Shown here in pieces: positions 11,336 to 24,095 of a stretch of DNA of 64,000 bases. Position 1 is the first letter of the stretch, and each line of letters begins with the position of its first letter. The DNA lies in the NCBI RefSeq assembly GCF_047663525.1, contig NC_092597.1:21840001-21904000 (forward strand), given 5' to 3'. The stretch is from Anas platyrhynchos. Taxonomy: Eukaryota; Chordata; Aves; Anseriformes; Anatidae. Position numbers and translations under genes: made by a program. The notes under the pieces were generated by a model, which did no database searches, was not told the DNA's origin, and saw nothing but the letters and a program-made list of their open reading frames with translations.

Positions 11336-14124
11336 CAGCTAAGTGGATCTCTTCTTCCGTCTTGCACAAATGATGCACCATTTCCAGTGCCACAGCTCCC
11401 AGTGTATAAAACGCTGAAAATCCGTTCTTTTCCCTCCTTACTGAAGCAGACCTGTTAGGTCAGGGGCTGACTCCTGGCCTGAGCTTTCAGACTTTGTATC
11501 CCAAAAGCTGCAGGCTCTCGTAGGCAACTAACCATGTACTACCACGATGAGGATGTCCAGAGATGACATCTCTCTTTGCAGACCTGCAGACGGTGTATTT
11601 TTCTTTAGGGATACGTATCCTCGGAGATAAATCTTTCTCCCCTTAATCTGAAACACTCAGTTGGCGATTACTCGTATCTCGTGAAGATTTCACTGGAAGT
11701 GACCTCTGGTGGTTTTGTGACAGAACGTGAACCTTTCATCTTTTCTGTGGCTGTAAGTGATCAGATAGAGGCAAAACCCTATTTCCTGCCTTACTGTGTC
11801 TGCTGAGAGGGAGGCAGGGGGGCTGCTGGTGTGAGATCATCATCTTTCAGAGGACAACGAACTGCTTTATGAGACCGTGATCTCAATACAGATGAGATAA
11901 CTGGCAAGGCTCCGAGTTACTGCTTCAGGACCTCATATATCCTCCCTGCCTTCAGGAGCCAGGTGTTGCCAGTTACAGAGCTGATCTTCCTGACATCAGA
12001 TATGGTTTCCTCGATTCGAAAGACCAACAAAAGGGTTGACCACAAAGGTCCAGAACTTACAGGTGTTGTGATGCTTTGATTTGCAGGACAAACAGTGCTG
12101 TCATTATCTTCCATGGAGGGGGAATGTCCGAAGTGTAGTAGTTTGCTTTCCCATGCAGACCTGCCCCAGGTGGTCCAGTATAAGTTGGGACCTTTGGAGC
12201 TGGGACTTTGCAAGCTGGTTGCTTCTCTTTGTCCCCAGAAGGCTTTCTAGAAGAAATTCTGGTGGAACAGCAGGCAGGACTGGTGTGACAGGCTGCCTTC
12301 TGCTGGGACCCTGTCTCTTTTCCCTTGGACTTGTCCGTATTGATGTCTTCATGGAGTGCTTTGATCACTGGCAAATTGTCTGCCAACAATGTGCCACCAG
12401 GGAGTTTGCAAACTGATCTGAAGAGTGGGTGAACTAAGAATTAATGATGTGTTTGCTAAATGCGTTCCCACAAGACCAATTGCTGATGGATTGACTAAAA
12501 ATAAATAAAGAATGAATTAAGCTTTATTCCACTTCTGCAAGTTAGAAAAATACATCATTTTAATTTTTTTCAATAACATAAGCAGTTTTTCAGAGCACTA
12601 AACTAAGTGGACGCGCCACAACTAGTGTCAAAGCAATAGTTCTGCCCATTTCCCCTAACTGTTAACAGAGCTGAACCTTTTCCCAGCGTAAATAGCAGGA
12701 TTTGCTGCTAGCAGGACGGGCTGTGTCCGAGGTCAGCTCCCACCCAGCCCCACATCACGTCACACCTGCACAAAGGCCACCTGAAGAGCAGCTGAGCGAG
12801 CCCGCCTTGGACAGCGTGCGGTAAAGAGCACTGGGAAAATTGTTCCAGAATTGAAGGCTTTCCTGATGTCTTTACTAGCAATATCTGTTTTAAAATCAAG
12901 TGAGCTCTGGCTTGGGTCTCTATATGTTCCAGCTGTAGCATTATGGCTCGAGGACAGAGGCGCTCTCCTGGGTGTGAAACGCTGCGAGGAGGGAGCGCGT
13001 TTTGAACACAAGGGTGGCCTGGCAGAGCACGGCGCCGGGGAGAGAAGTGGTTGGACCAGGGAAGAAGCTGCACATTAGAATTGCAAAGACGTTTCAAGCT
13101 CGCCGGTTTTGAGGGAGCTTCCTAGGATTTTAATTAATCATTTTGCTTGTTTTTGCAATGAGAACAATAGCGGTTACCTCACTGCTCTGGGCTTGTGCTG
13201 ATGGAGGACACTGGGGAATGATCCATCACTGCTGTTGCTGAGGCTTCGCCGATAACCTCTGCCCAGGGCTGGGTGAAGCTACAAACACTGCCCGCTCCTC
13301 TGAGATGGGAGAGTGCTTTCTTCTCTGCTTGATGCATTTTCTTAATGCGTGTTGATGCTATATGTTATTAAAATCCATTACCTCCTTCATTTATTTCCTT
13401 TCCTCTGGACTCAATTACTTCTCATTTCTTTTTTTGGAAAAGTGGGTTGAAGCTGATACATGAGATATAATATCCAATCTGTATTTCTTAAGGTACAGGA
13501 CCAGTCTGTCAGGCTGTTGGCACAAAACAACAGTTGTTTTATTGTCAGAGCAAGTAAATAAGAACAAGAAGCCTTAAGTATTGGCATATGTTGATACGTG
13601 GCCAAAAAGGTCTCTAAACAATACGTTTTCTATTCATTCCAGAAACCTCATACTCCGTTATTTCTCATTTAATGCTGTTGGCAAATACCCATGTCACCAT
13701 CTAATTTTGACTATAGTTCAACTTTTTTAGTGCAAAGCTAATCCTCATTATAGTTGTAAACATGTGTTTCATTTGGCCTCATGCTCATGTGCTAAAGTGA
13801 CAAAGGCAATCTAGGATTTGTATCAGAAATGGAGATGTATAGGTAAGCATTTTGTTCAATCTACTTCGTCTTTTATACAGTGAAAATCAGCCCAGTTGCT
13901 TAATAGAGAAGAAAGTTTAGGTTTTTTATAAGGTTCTCTGTACTCTTGTGCTTGGCCTGTTTCCTGCTCTGTGTTGTTTTTTGGAAAGATGGGACACGTC
14001 AAGGAAAAAAAGAGCAAGTGAGTCTAAGAACAGTTGTGAGAGCCACCTCGATCTTGTGTAGTGGTTGTGTGCATCTCCTACGTCTTCATGTGCTCTTCAG
14101 ACATCCATTTTTCATAGAATCATG

Positions 14125-14170
14125 TTTTTTTTTGTTGTTGTTGTTGTTTTATTTTATTTTATTTTATTTT
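14125..14170. repeat. (GTT)n and (TTTTA)n compound microsatellite
   Basis: A T run is followed by about six GTT units and then by tandem TTTTA units ending before 'gtgcctcag'. A short 'catagaatcatg' string just before it resembles the CR1 terminal octamer, but no CR1 body follows, so I do not call an element. Confidence 0.8.
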
Positions 14171-15583
14171 GTGCCTCAGTTTTCACACAAGAGATTTACA
14201 GGTTTGGCCCTTAATGTAAGACCCTACCCAAAGCAGATCCTCTTTAAAATTAGATCTCTTATAAAGGACAAGAAGTGAGCATCCCAGAAGTACAATTCAC
14301 TCTCAAACGATTTTGAATTGTAAAACATTTTATAGTTTTTAACGGCAAAATTCAGCTGGATTTCCCTGCCTCTGGAGGAGCAAATGACAAACTGTTGACC
14401 AAAATAATCTCATTCACAAGAACCTGGTGGTAACCAGATGAAGGTTTGGTGCTCTTGTGATGCCAAGGATTGTCACAAGTCTGCGGTGCGCGATGTGATG
14501 GAGGGATGCTCGGTGACCATTACCATCCTGCAGCAAAAATGCTGAAGCAGGACATCTCCAGAGAAATTCCTGAGCAGGCACAGCCCATCTGCTTGGGCTG
14601 CTGCAGGGACCAGAGTTTGAACAGCTGGCAGCTTGGTCACAGTTTGTCCGCGCTCAAAGAAAAATTGTTTGCCACAAAACATTTTTCTATATTCAAATAC
14701 ACGCCTGAGCCACAAACATTTCTCTGTGTTTGCGTATACCACCGAGTCACAAATTGTCTTCTTGTATTTAAGTAGGTCCCAAATTCAATCCATACATTTC
14801 CAGCCATTATCACCCCATTATCCTTTCTCTTTCTTGCTATTTTTCTCACCAAGCGGTGGTAAACCCCAGGCCCTTTCTTAAGCATGTGGTTGATATAATA
14901 GCAAAGGAAAGTTCTTTTCAAATATAAAACTGTTTTTAAATACTGTTTTATAACAGCCGTGGTCATCTGCAAGGAGTCAGTTTTCAAAGAAGCATTGAGG
15001 GACTGACAGTCATGCGAGCCCAGGACGAAATGAAATGATCCAATTCAAAGTGGATTGAGACTTACTGTTCTGGACGCACGTCAGTTTGGAGAGATTGATG
15101 ATGCTGAATTTCGAAACTACCAATTTGGCTTTTAAGGTGTGTTGGGATCCAGACTGGCAATAGGAAATCGAAGTTTTGCAATATAAAATGGTCCTCCCTA
15201 CATGACAGTGATGGAAAATTGTGACTGATAGCTGCTGGACAACCTGAAGCATCCATACCACAAGACTTGGTATCACCTTTGGCACCATCCGACAACTGTG
15301 TTGAAGTCAGGGTGAAGATGAACGAGACTTTTGGAGATGAAGGCTGTAGGGCACGTCGCTGCCTTGCATCAGATAAGCTTGGAGGTGCAGCACGTGGAGC
15401 TCACCTCGCTGGTGCTGTGGGGGTACCTGCAGGGCTCTGACATCTCAGATGCCTGCAGCAGACAGGAGCGTGAAATACGTTCCCAGAGGGGAAAAAAAAA
15501 AAAAAATCACCTTTGTGTCATTGGCTTAGTGGAGTCTGCTTAAGAAAACTTCATCATTTAGGCGTTGCTTTTTTTCTGTCTGA

Positions 15584-15605
15584 TTTTTGTTTTGTTTTGT
15601 TTTGG
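15584..15605. repeat. (TTTTG)n microsatellite
   Basis: About four TTTTG units in tandem within AT-rich intergenic sequence. Confidence 0.8.
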
Positions 15606-16294
15606 CGTGGTTCTTTTGTAAGGGACTAACACAACTGTCCATGGAGTGAATTGGGGAATTTGTCTTGACATGAGGTGTATGCATCCTAGGTGTCTGCTCT
15701 GTGAGGACTACAGCTTGCTGAGAACTTCAGGCTATGGCAGAGCGTGGCATGCTTCACAGAGAGAGCAGCAGTAAGGAGAGATGCTAAAAGCGTCAGGCAA
15801 TCATCCCGTCCTTCATTGGAATGAGGGACAAATCCAGTCATGACCCCTGATCCTCGTGATTAAAGCTCTCAAGTTTTTACTGTCCCCCACCCAGTATTTC
15901 TGGTGCTTTTGTTATATAGCTTCCTGCAATCATGTTTATTGCTCTCCAGTGCACGCAGAATGTTTGCTTCCTACATACCTCAATTTATATTTTTGCCATT
16001 AACTATAGACACTGTTTTGTTTGTGTATTTAAAGAACTTTCAATATTAAGTTTCAACGTGTTAATACGGAAGAAACTAGAAAGTAACTACTTCTTGGTTG
16101 GAATTAATCCCCTGGAAGGTTGCATTTCGAGTTGTTGGATTCTCTGTGCCATGGCTGATGTACGCACAGTGTGAGCTATCAGTTGTGTTATCTTTACTGC
16201 ATGTCCAGGTTCAGAAGCAGCAAAACCTTCAGTTTGAGGGTTTTGTGTTGTTTGGTTTTCGTTTGTTTGCTTGTTTTAGGTTTGTTACATTTTT

Positions 16295-16335
16295 TAGTTT
16301 CCTTTTTATTTTTTATTTTTTATTTTTTTTTTAAG
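16295..16335. repeat. T/A-rich low-complexity tract
   Basis: Tandem TTTTTA-like units pass into a T run and stop before 'aggaatgctgg'. This is simple low-complexity DNA. Confidence 0.75.
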
Positions 16336-17429
16336 GAATGCTGGTAAGAAACAGCCAAGTGATCACGAGCCGACGCTGGCTCTGCTTTAGAAATCATTCA
16401 TGCTTTTCAGGTGTCCAGCTTCCAGACTACTTAGGGCAGGAGGGGAAATGTAAACATCGTGCTGTTATTCAACCTACTACACGAAAGCATTGAGTCTGAC
16501 AAGGCTGCAGGTTCCCCCGTGCCCCATCCCGACCGAGATCGGGCGCTGATATCCCTGCCAGTGACATGCAATCCGCCAGCACAACAATCGCCCACTGTCC
16601 GTGCTGGAGGTGGGAGCTTGGTGCTGCCTTCCTCAGGAGCCCAGCTGGGAGCAGATTTTTAGTAAATACAGTTCGGGTGCATCTAAACACACCTTCAGGT
16701 GCGTGCGCCTTCGCCTGATCTGTATAAGGCTTCAGGTGCTCTTTTGAACCTTGTATCAAAAGCCTGAACAGGCCTTTGTTCTGCCTGGTTTTTCTAAGAA
16801 AGATGTTCAGGGTAAGAAATATCATGAGACTTTGTGACAGAGCTCGGGCTGTGCTGGGCAAGGCTGTCCCCAAGGCACGGAATTGGCTCCGAGGTGGGTT
16901 TAGGGTGGATGTGAAGCAGATAACGGAGTAAAAGAATCTGAAAGCAGCCGCTGCAGGAACCGTATACGTGCTGAGGGCTGAGAGAAGCCGTGGTGCTCTC
17001 CTCGTTACAGAGAGCAAAGCCTGGCAGCTTTGTTTCTGCACCGACCTTCTTGCAGGGAAAACAGAGCAGGAAACAAACCCTACCCGCCCGCCAGCGTACG
17101 CTCTGCTCTGCCTTTGATGAAAAAAATGATTCATATCCATACCCAGGCCAGCAAGGTTGGGAGGCCAGGTCTGGTGAGCAAATAGGAACAGCATCAGAGC
17201 ATTCAACATGCTAATTTAAAGTATGAGGCTTATATATGAATTATAAGCAGCAATAAAATGTGCTCCGACCCAGGCAGGGGAGAATTACTTCTTCTGATCA
17301 GCTGGCGGAGCTGGATGTAGAACAGGGCTCTGGACTTCGCTGTAGCTTGAATGGAGCAGGATTTCTGCATTATATTATTTTTATAGTCTCTTCCTGTCCG
17401 ACAGAGATCTCTATTTCTTCGGTAACTTA

Positions 17430-18310
17430 AAGCGTATGACTCCGGCCTGTGCGCCCCGTGTCCGGGAGCTGTGCCAGGATGGTTTGGGCTGCCCTGGGAT
17501 GCTGTTTGTGACCGTCTGTGTGCGAGGAGAGACGGCTCCTTCCCAAAAACCTGCCGTCCCCACTGCCTCGCTGCAGGCCCTCCTCCGCTGGCCTCGCAAG
17601 CAGCGGGGGAAACGTTTCCATCCAGAGCAGCTTGCTTCTCTTTGCTTACCTTTGGCCTGCGGGTCAGGAAACCTTAATAATTTCCTTGTTATTAATTTAA
17701 TCCGTGGTTCCTAGTAATTACCATAAATTAAGCCTGCTGGGGGTGGAAAACACAGGCCATAAACCGCAGGACCGGCTGGCTTTATTTGCTAGCGTCAGTG
17801 CCCAGAGGATCGTTTCCTGTAGGTCAGTCCCCTGCTTGCTGTGATTAGCGCAGGATCAGACCCAGCGGCACGGCGTTTCCCCCTCAGCCACTTAAACCCA
17901 GTCCTGGCCTGCCAGGAATGCTGTTAATACACGGGGTCCTATTAAACGCTTAACCTCAGAGCGAAGTGAACTTACGCCTGCCCCCGTTCAGGCACCGAAT
18001 ATTTCCCGAGGATGGGTTCGAGTCTGGATTCGCGGCAGGAGATCGCGCAGCATCCTTCTGTGCCACCCCTCCTGCCATCCTCATCCCCCTTCCTTGGGAC
18101 ATGGGGTGCCCAGGGCGTTGGGCAGGAGGTGAGAACGACACGAGGGGAATTACACGGAGGCCCCATGGGTATAGGATCGCCGGTTTCCTCTCGGCGCTGG
18201 GCTGGAGCCAGGCATTCCCGAGTGGCACCTCTCTGCAGCGCCGTGCGGGAAGCGTTCCCGGCTGGGGAAGTGCCTGCCTCAGCCAAAGGTTACCCGGCCG
18301 AGGTGATAGC
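17430..18310. promoter_or_regulatory. Moderately CpG-rich patch
   Basis: CpG is clearly more frequent here than in the flanks, most densely from about 17,960 to 18,300, where many tcg, gcg and ccg strings occur on both sides of 'ttcgcggcaggagatcgcgcag'. This density also explains the overlapping stop-free frames on both strands. It could be a distal regulatory island or an unannotated RNA promoter. I see no splice-donor pattern or TATA element that would support transcription. Confidence 0.35.
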
Positions 18311-18390
18311 TTTGCATTCCTGCAATGTCTTAGCTTTTTTAAATTAAATTCTTGCAACATGAGGATTTAATCCCTTCTGCTATATATGGC

Positions 18391-18432
18391 GTGTGTGTGT
18401 GTGTGTGCGCGCGTGCGTATATATATATATAT
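18391..18432. repeat. Compound (GT)n(GC)n(TA)n alternating tract
   Basis: About 42 bases of strictly alternating or nearly alternating purine-pyrimidine sequence pass from GT units through GCGC into TA units. Such tracts are known to favour Z-DNA or slipped structures and are usually length-polymorphic. Confidence 0.9.
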
Positions 18433-18831
18433 GTTTTTTTCCCTACAAAAATTTCATCAGGCAAGTTATTTGTGTGTTTGAAAATTGGCTCGGATACAGG
18501 GTCAGTAACTTTCCACCCAGAGCCCATAGAAAGTTTGGGGTTTGTGGCTGAACATGGGGTCAAGTTTAGGGTTGTGCTTGAGTCGAAACTAGATCTGGAG
18601 TTGAGAGGCACTGGGGATGAAATCTACTGTGTTGCTCTTGATTTTTTTTTAATTAAAAATAATGGAAATGAGCAGTTTTCCTGTGCCCAAGTCTCTCAAA
18701 AGCAGCAAGTTCTACCACACTGAAAATGGTAGAATTGGTAAAAATTAGTGGTTTCCAGTATGAAATTGGATTCAAAATCCAATCCTAGAAGGGTAGCTTT
18801 GAATCTGTGGACTGAAAATTAAGCTCCTAGA

Positions 18832-18867
18832 GTTTTTTTTGTTTGGTTTTGGTTTTGGTTTGGTTTG
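18832..18867. repeat. T run with GGTTT/GTTTG units
   Basis: Eight T are followed by tandem GTTTGG/TTTTGG units. A similar stretch recurs at 18,927-18,957, giving two related low-complexity blocks about 60 bases apart. Confidence 0.7.
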
Positions 18868-18926
18868 CGTTTTTGGGAAGTGGGGTGGGAGAGAAGTTAA
18901 TAAGCGAGGCTGTGATCTGTTGAGGG

Positions 18927-18957
18927 GTTTTTTTGTTTGGTTTGGTTTGTTTTTTCG
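18927..18957. repeat. T run with GTTTG units
   Basis: The second GTTTG-rich stretch of the pair, ending just before 'cgctgtgtttaattaatt'. Confidence 0.7.
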
Positions 18958-19867
18958 CTGTGTTTAATTAATTATTTATTATCCTTCTGTCAAGTTGCTC
19001 GGTCAGCTTGCAGACCGTCAGGATCCAAACCCATCTGCACTGGTGCCCTGGAGTAAAACACCAGCAGCCTGGTCCCAGCCAAGGAGTCACCAGCTCTGCG
19101 GGTACAAAGGTGCTGAAGGTTGACTTGCACCTTAGAGAAACCACGAACCAGGAGCACAGCCCTCGGCAATAAATGCCCTGCTGCCCTAAACCAGGGCCCA
19201 GATTTGAAGCACTTCTGGTGAGGACAAAAATCTGCCTCCTGTTCATGGAGACCTCAATAGGTAGCACAAAGGCTTTTCTCCCCTGGCTCAGTTCTCCATG
19301 GCTCGCGGTGCTGCCCGAAGCTTTTCAGCTCTTCCCTCCACGTGGCCACGGCGTTGGGCACAGACGCAGCTCTTCCTCGATGAAGGCATCGCTTTGTGTC
19401 ACCACTTTGGTCTCTGGAAGAAAAATTGTTCCTCCAGGTCTTGCCATCTGCTGCTATTTAAAGGAACATCATCATCATCACCAATACGTTCCGCTGGGGG
19501 TCCTAAGGTATGTGCAGCCTTATTCTTCCAAACCTTGTGATTGGAAACAGATATTGCACCACGGCGTCCCTTTAAATGCCATGTCAGTGCTGGGAAACTT
19601 TTTAATTAAGGGTTCTGCATGAGAGAAGCCTGCAATGAGAGAGGGAGGTTTTAGGCAGCATTTAGCATCCCCGGGCAGGTCCTGCAGGCATTCAGAGAAA
19701 TCTGCACCTCCTGCAGCTCTCTGCCCGTGCTGCTGCCTGCCTTGCCCAGGAGGAATTTTTAGCATCCCCCTCTGCTACCCGTCACCTGGCCGTCCTAAGC
19801 TGAGGAACTCAAATATTTGCTCCATTGGGTGTGTTCTCCATGCAAAATGCTTTTTGAAGAAATGCAT

Positions 19868-19908
19868 TTGTTGTTGTTTTTTTTGTTTGTTTGTTGTTGT
19901 ATTTTTTT
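19868..19908. repeat. (GTT)n/(GTTT)n microsatellite
   Basis: Interleaved GTT and GTTT units with T runs. Simple sequence in intergenic DNA. Confidence 0.75.
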
Positions 19909-20691
19909 GACACGCTAGAAATTTTTTACTGAATCATCTGGCTTTGCAAATATTTGAAAAAAAAATGATTTTTTTTTTACCCTTCACTCTAAAATAACGC
20001 AGCTTCTTGCCCACTGCAGTCTGAAAACTGACGTGTAAATGTTAAAGCTGATAATCTGGGGGGGGATGTGGGGTATAAATATTTTTATGGTATTGAATGA
20101 ACAGAAGATACTTTTATAATTAGAATTGATGTAGCATCCTAAATTGTATAATCCTAATCTGATCTCTGTTGGCATAGGTAGAGCTGGGTCTTTTACACCT
20201 AAGCTGAACTTTAAATCTTTGCCGAGACCACAAAGTTTCAGGAAACCTTTGTCGCACTGATCCAGGAGGAAGAAAAGCTTTTGTTTTCCTTCTGACCCAC
20301 TCGTGTTCTTGTTGGAGATTATACCTGAGTCCCTTCATTGATGGTTTTTGCTGTGTTACCCTCTGGTCTCTCCCAGGACACAGGCAGCTGAGGTCGGGCT
20401 CTGCAGAGAGGAACCCAAAGCTTCCCGGGGCAAACAGAAGTGATCTGAGGGGCTGCAAACCCCTGATGGCCACCGCAGCTGCTGCAGGTTTTTTGCAGTT
20501 ATTGCTTCCTGGGGATGACCGCAAGGTCGCGGGACCTGCCTGATTTGTGTGCCGCCTGCTGACCTGCCACATCGTGGGGTTTTTCTTCTGGTTTCTTGGG
20601 TACAGTTTCAGCAGAAGATGAGAGAACCCCCTGGGGCTGGCACCTGCATCTCTCACATCCCAGCTGAGCGCCCTAGGGACTGCATAGGATA

Positions 20692-20805
20692 ACAGAATCA
20701 CAGAATCACAGAATTTCTAGGTTGGAAGAGACCTCAAGATCATCGAGTCCAACCTCTAACCTAACACTAACAGTCCCCACTAAACCATATCCCTAAGCTC
20801 TAGGG
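20692..20805 (-). mobile_element. CR1 LINE fragment, 3' end, inverted
   Basis: On the + strand the sequence starts with three tandem 'acagaatc' octamers, then 'ggttggaagagacct', 'gatcatcgagtccaacc' and 'cccactaaaccatat'. This is the reverse complement of the terminal 3' region of avian CR1 non-LTR retroposons, whose 3' ends carry octamer repeats instead of poly(A). Only about 110 bases remain, the usual severe 5' truncation. The body ends near 'aagctctag' and runs into an A23 tract. Confidence 0.93.
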
Positions 20806-20817
20806 ATAACGCACATT

Positions 20818-20840
20818 AAAAAAAAAAAAAAAAAAAAAAA
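20818..20840. repeat. A23 homopolymer beside a CR1
   Basis: A pure run of 23 A lies 12 bases beyond the 5'-truncated end of the neighbouring inverted CR1. CR1 elements do not end in poly(A), and this is the wrong end in any case, so the run is either independent low-complexity DNA or a mark left by the insertion site. Confidence 0.85.
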
Positions 20841-23800
20841 GGAGAGAAATAGGTATGAAATGTTGTTTTGGCCCTCATGTTTGTCCCACAGTATTAAAAA
20901 ACATAAATAAATCTGGAAAAAAAAAAAATACAGGGACAAGGAGCGTCCCTCTTTGGAGGTCTTCAGAACCCAGGTTCTTCCCAACCTCAACTGTTCTGCA
21001 ATTTTGTGACAAAATCCTGAGCTATTTGGTTTATTTAGATTTACTGAAGTGCCACTGTGCTTGTCTCTGCCTGGTGCCAGCACCCAGGCTCCTGTAACCA
21101 TCCCTAGCCATGTGCACCCATATGTGACGTGCAAGCAGCCACGCGCAGGAGCTGCCTGGCAAAGCTTTGCAGTGCCCACAGCTTGGCACAAGCTGGGTAT
21201 TTGTATCCCCTGGTCGTGCTCCATGTGCTCGGAGCAGCTGACCAAGCTGTGTGTCACCCCCCCGGGCTCAGGACCAGGGCTTTCCAGAAGAGGAGCTCAC
21301 GCTTTGCTTTGAAGACAGCAAGGGACGAGGAATCCGCGGCATTCCTGGCGTATTCCGGCGGCGGGCTGCCCTTGTTGAAAACCAGATGTCTCCTTTCCAA
21401 TTCGCATGTTGCTGACTTCCAGTTCCAGCCCTCACACCTTCTTCTGCTTTTTTTTTTCGGAGCCCGAATCGATCGCCTCCCCTCCCTCCCATCTGCCGCT
21501 GCCGCCCAGCGAAGCACCAGCCTCACCTGTCCCCAAGCAGCTTGCCCTCCCTGGGCGTGAATAAAGCAGAGCTATTGGGGTCGCAAAGATCAACGACGTC
21601 GTAAAACACTTCAAGCGTATTCCTTTGCATCGGGCCTGGGCTGTGATGGCCATTCCGTGGACACAAGGCCTTAATGTGCACAGCCCTGATCTGTTTTTCC
21701 CATCGCTGACACTTCGTTGACCTACCTGCTTAGGAGAGTGATGTGGGTCTGTCCTTAGTGCAATTTTCCTCCTTTTGGAGAGTGATAAATCTGTTAGGGC
21801 ATGTATTTATTTTTTTTCCTGCTTTACAGCTTGCCATAAATACTCAATAGTATCGTCTTACTCGGGCTGGTGGCTCCTGGGCTAGCAATGCTCAGTGCCC
21901 CCATGAGCAGCTCCTGGTGGGGCACGGGGGAGGCTGGGGACAGCCAAAGCACCCACATCTGTGATGCCAGCACGGAGTCCTCATGAGCAAAAAAAAGAAG
22001 GATTTTCTTCTTATTGATGGCTTAAAGGTCAAGCTTGGCTTTGTTCTGCACACGCAGAATAATTTAGCTTTTCTCTTTGGTGCTCTCCCCTGTTGGTAAT
22101 AAATTAATTTAATCTGATTCATTGGCAGCCTCGCCTTTGGTAGCGGAGGCAGCAACACCGCTAGAGACGGGGCGTGAGACTGGAAAACTTTGCAGAGGGG
22201 TCTGATCCTACAAAACACAGGGATTTCAGGATGAAATGCTGGGGGCACCTTGTCTCAGCTTGCTCCGAGCCAAATTTGAGTTTCCTGAAGTAACTTGGGA
22301 AGATGGAAAGGAAGTGAAGTTGTGTCCATAGGGCCAGTGGGAGCATCCTGCGCTCTCTCCCAGTCCCGTAAGTACATCACGGTAATTCAGAGCAGCGCTT
22401 GCTTGTTTACAGAGCGTGTGCTGCAGGAGAGCTATCGCTCAGCGGAGCAGGGATGTGCTTAATGCAAAAAAGAGCCCACGATTGCAGAGCTGCTCTGTGC
22501 ACTCTGTAGCTGAAGCGTGTTGTGATACCCCTGGGTAAAGATCAAACTGGAAAGGACTCGCCGACATCTGATTCTCCTCAATTTTAGTTGGATCCAAATC
22601 TAGCAAAAGGGCATTTTATGTCTGGTCACAGTCCAAAAAGATATAGCAAAATCACCTGGAGTTACAAATGTGTTGCAGAACCTGTCCCTAATCACATTAA
22701 GAGCTCTAAACTGTAAGGCTCAATTGTTTGCCAAATGAAATATTCTCCTCCGGTATTTGCAGAAAGGAATTACAGTCTGTGAGTAATGTTTTTCATTTGG
22801 TATCGAAGTACAGTTTCTGTTTTATGGACCCAATCCTGAGCTTGGGGAAAGAGTCATTAAAAAGGCTTTGTTTTGCTGGGGAGCGAGGGCAGCATTACTC
22901 CAACTTCACCCCACATTGGAACTGGGCTCTGAGCTCCCGGGACCAGTTGCTTCCAGTTCAGACCAAGCTCCCTGCTGTCCCCACCGGACTGGCATCACCT
23001 GCCGTGCATGGCGAAGCGATGGTCATGGTGTGACACCCAGCAGGTCTGGGATGGGGGCTTTTCCCTTCCCTGTCACCAGCTTCCAAGGTTTCAAACCCTT
23101 GAGGTTCACGCCGTGACGCTTTATTCTGCACTTCTGAGAGCGATGTTTGTTGTTGTTGGCTTTGAGGTCATGCTTAAAGAGAGGGGAAGTCCCGATGCTC
23201 CTGGTCATCAAGGGGCTGAGCTGTGTTCCTGGGGATCCAGGAGGGTGAACCCGATGTCTGTGCTTGCTCCTCATCTCACGGCGTGTGCTGGTGTCCCTGG
23301 GGGCTCTTGCTCAAAGCTTTGGATGCAGCCAGACTTTCCCAGCCCAATGATGGTGTCACGGCTCCTGGCCATGCTTTGTGCATCAGCTCCAGCTCCATGG
23401 TGTTCCCCAGTAAGACAACAGGTCAGGCAGCAGTTCTGAAATAACCCTGGCCAGTGACATACAGCCTGCAGTGCCTTTACCACATATTTTTCTTTTCCTT
23501 TCCTTCCCTCCATCCCAACACGTCTCCTTCTACCCATCCTGCTTCGCCGCGGTTCCCGTGAACAATTGAGTAGTCGGGTAGCAGGAGTCTTCTGCAACAA
23601 AGAAACTACTTTACTTTCTGCTATGGTTAATGCCCCAGTTTAATGAGTCCTTCATATCATTCTCAGCACCCTAAATTAAAGGGTAGCCTATGCAATTAAA
23701 CCGTTCAGCTTGCAGAATGCCCCTCTCAGGGTTATCTGCAAAATGGGTTGAAATGCAGCTGCTACTAATATTGCTTGTATTAAAGCTGGCAAAGGAAAAA

Positions 23801-23989
23801 CCTCTTTCTTCTCTCTGTTGACAGTCATGTGCCTTTACTTTCAATTAAACTGATTATTTGCACCATCTTGTTCCTGATCATTGTCCCATGAGGTTTTCCT
23901 AGCCAGGAAATATTTTATGTAATACATAACTGTAGATGTTTAGACCTTCGTGTTTGTGTCTTTCAGGAATGAGGGGAGAGCTGAGACTT

Positions 23990-24095
23990 GCAGCCAAATC
24001 TTAGTCCAATTCACACCAGTATTAATCCAGAGTAAACCTGCAGTTTGCAGTGGAATTACACCAGATTTGTGCTCAGTTGGATCCATCAGATTTTG
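23990..24095. repeat. Decayed palindromic ancient repeat (MITE-like)
   Basis: The stretch contains 'caccagtattaatccagagtaa' on the left and 'ggaattacaccagat...gctca' on the right. Together they make an imperfect inverted arrangement around 'ctgcagtttgcag'. This resembles, from memory, a widespread palindromic repeat of turtles and archosaurs with 'ttacaccagtgtaaatcc' arms. The arms are diverged, so the copy would be old. No transposase is present. Confidence 0.45.

Larger units (their letters stand above)
10194..16468. other. Intergenic DNA
   Basis: No supported gene. The block contains an imperfect inverted half-site pair at 11,323, a (GTT)n/(TTTTA)n microsatellite at 14,125-14,170 and a (TTTTG)n run at 15,584. 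Two TATA-like strings (near 10,743 and 11,404) are present without any recognisable downstream gene. Sequence from 13,100 to 14,000 is AT-rich with several TAATTA-type cores and nothing coding. Confidence 0.6.
16469..20691. other. Intergenic DNA with a moderately CpG-rich part
   Basis: This block holds the longest open frame of the upstream flank (16,469-17,209, minus strand, 246 codons), but its translation has no recognisable domain and its residue usage looks random. Between about 17,400 and 18,310 CpG density rises. Downstream come a GT/GC/TA alternating tract and two GTTTG-rich stretches. No supported gene. Confidence 0.55.

Noticed and set aside
16469..17209. 246-codon open frame on the minus strand, longest in the upstream flank
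   Set aside because: The translation has no known motif, the composition looks random, and no splice or promoter signals support it.
17956..18370. Overlapping 134-codon frames on both strands
   Set aside because: Stop codons are scarce because the patch is G+C-rich; neither translation resembles a protein family.
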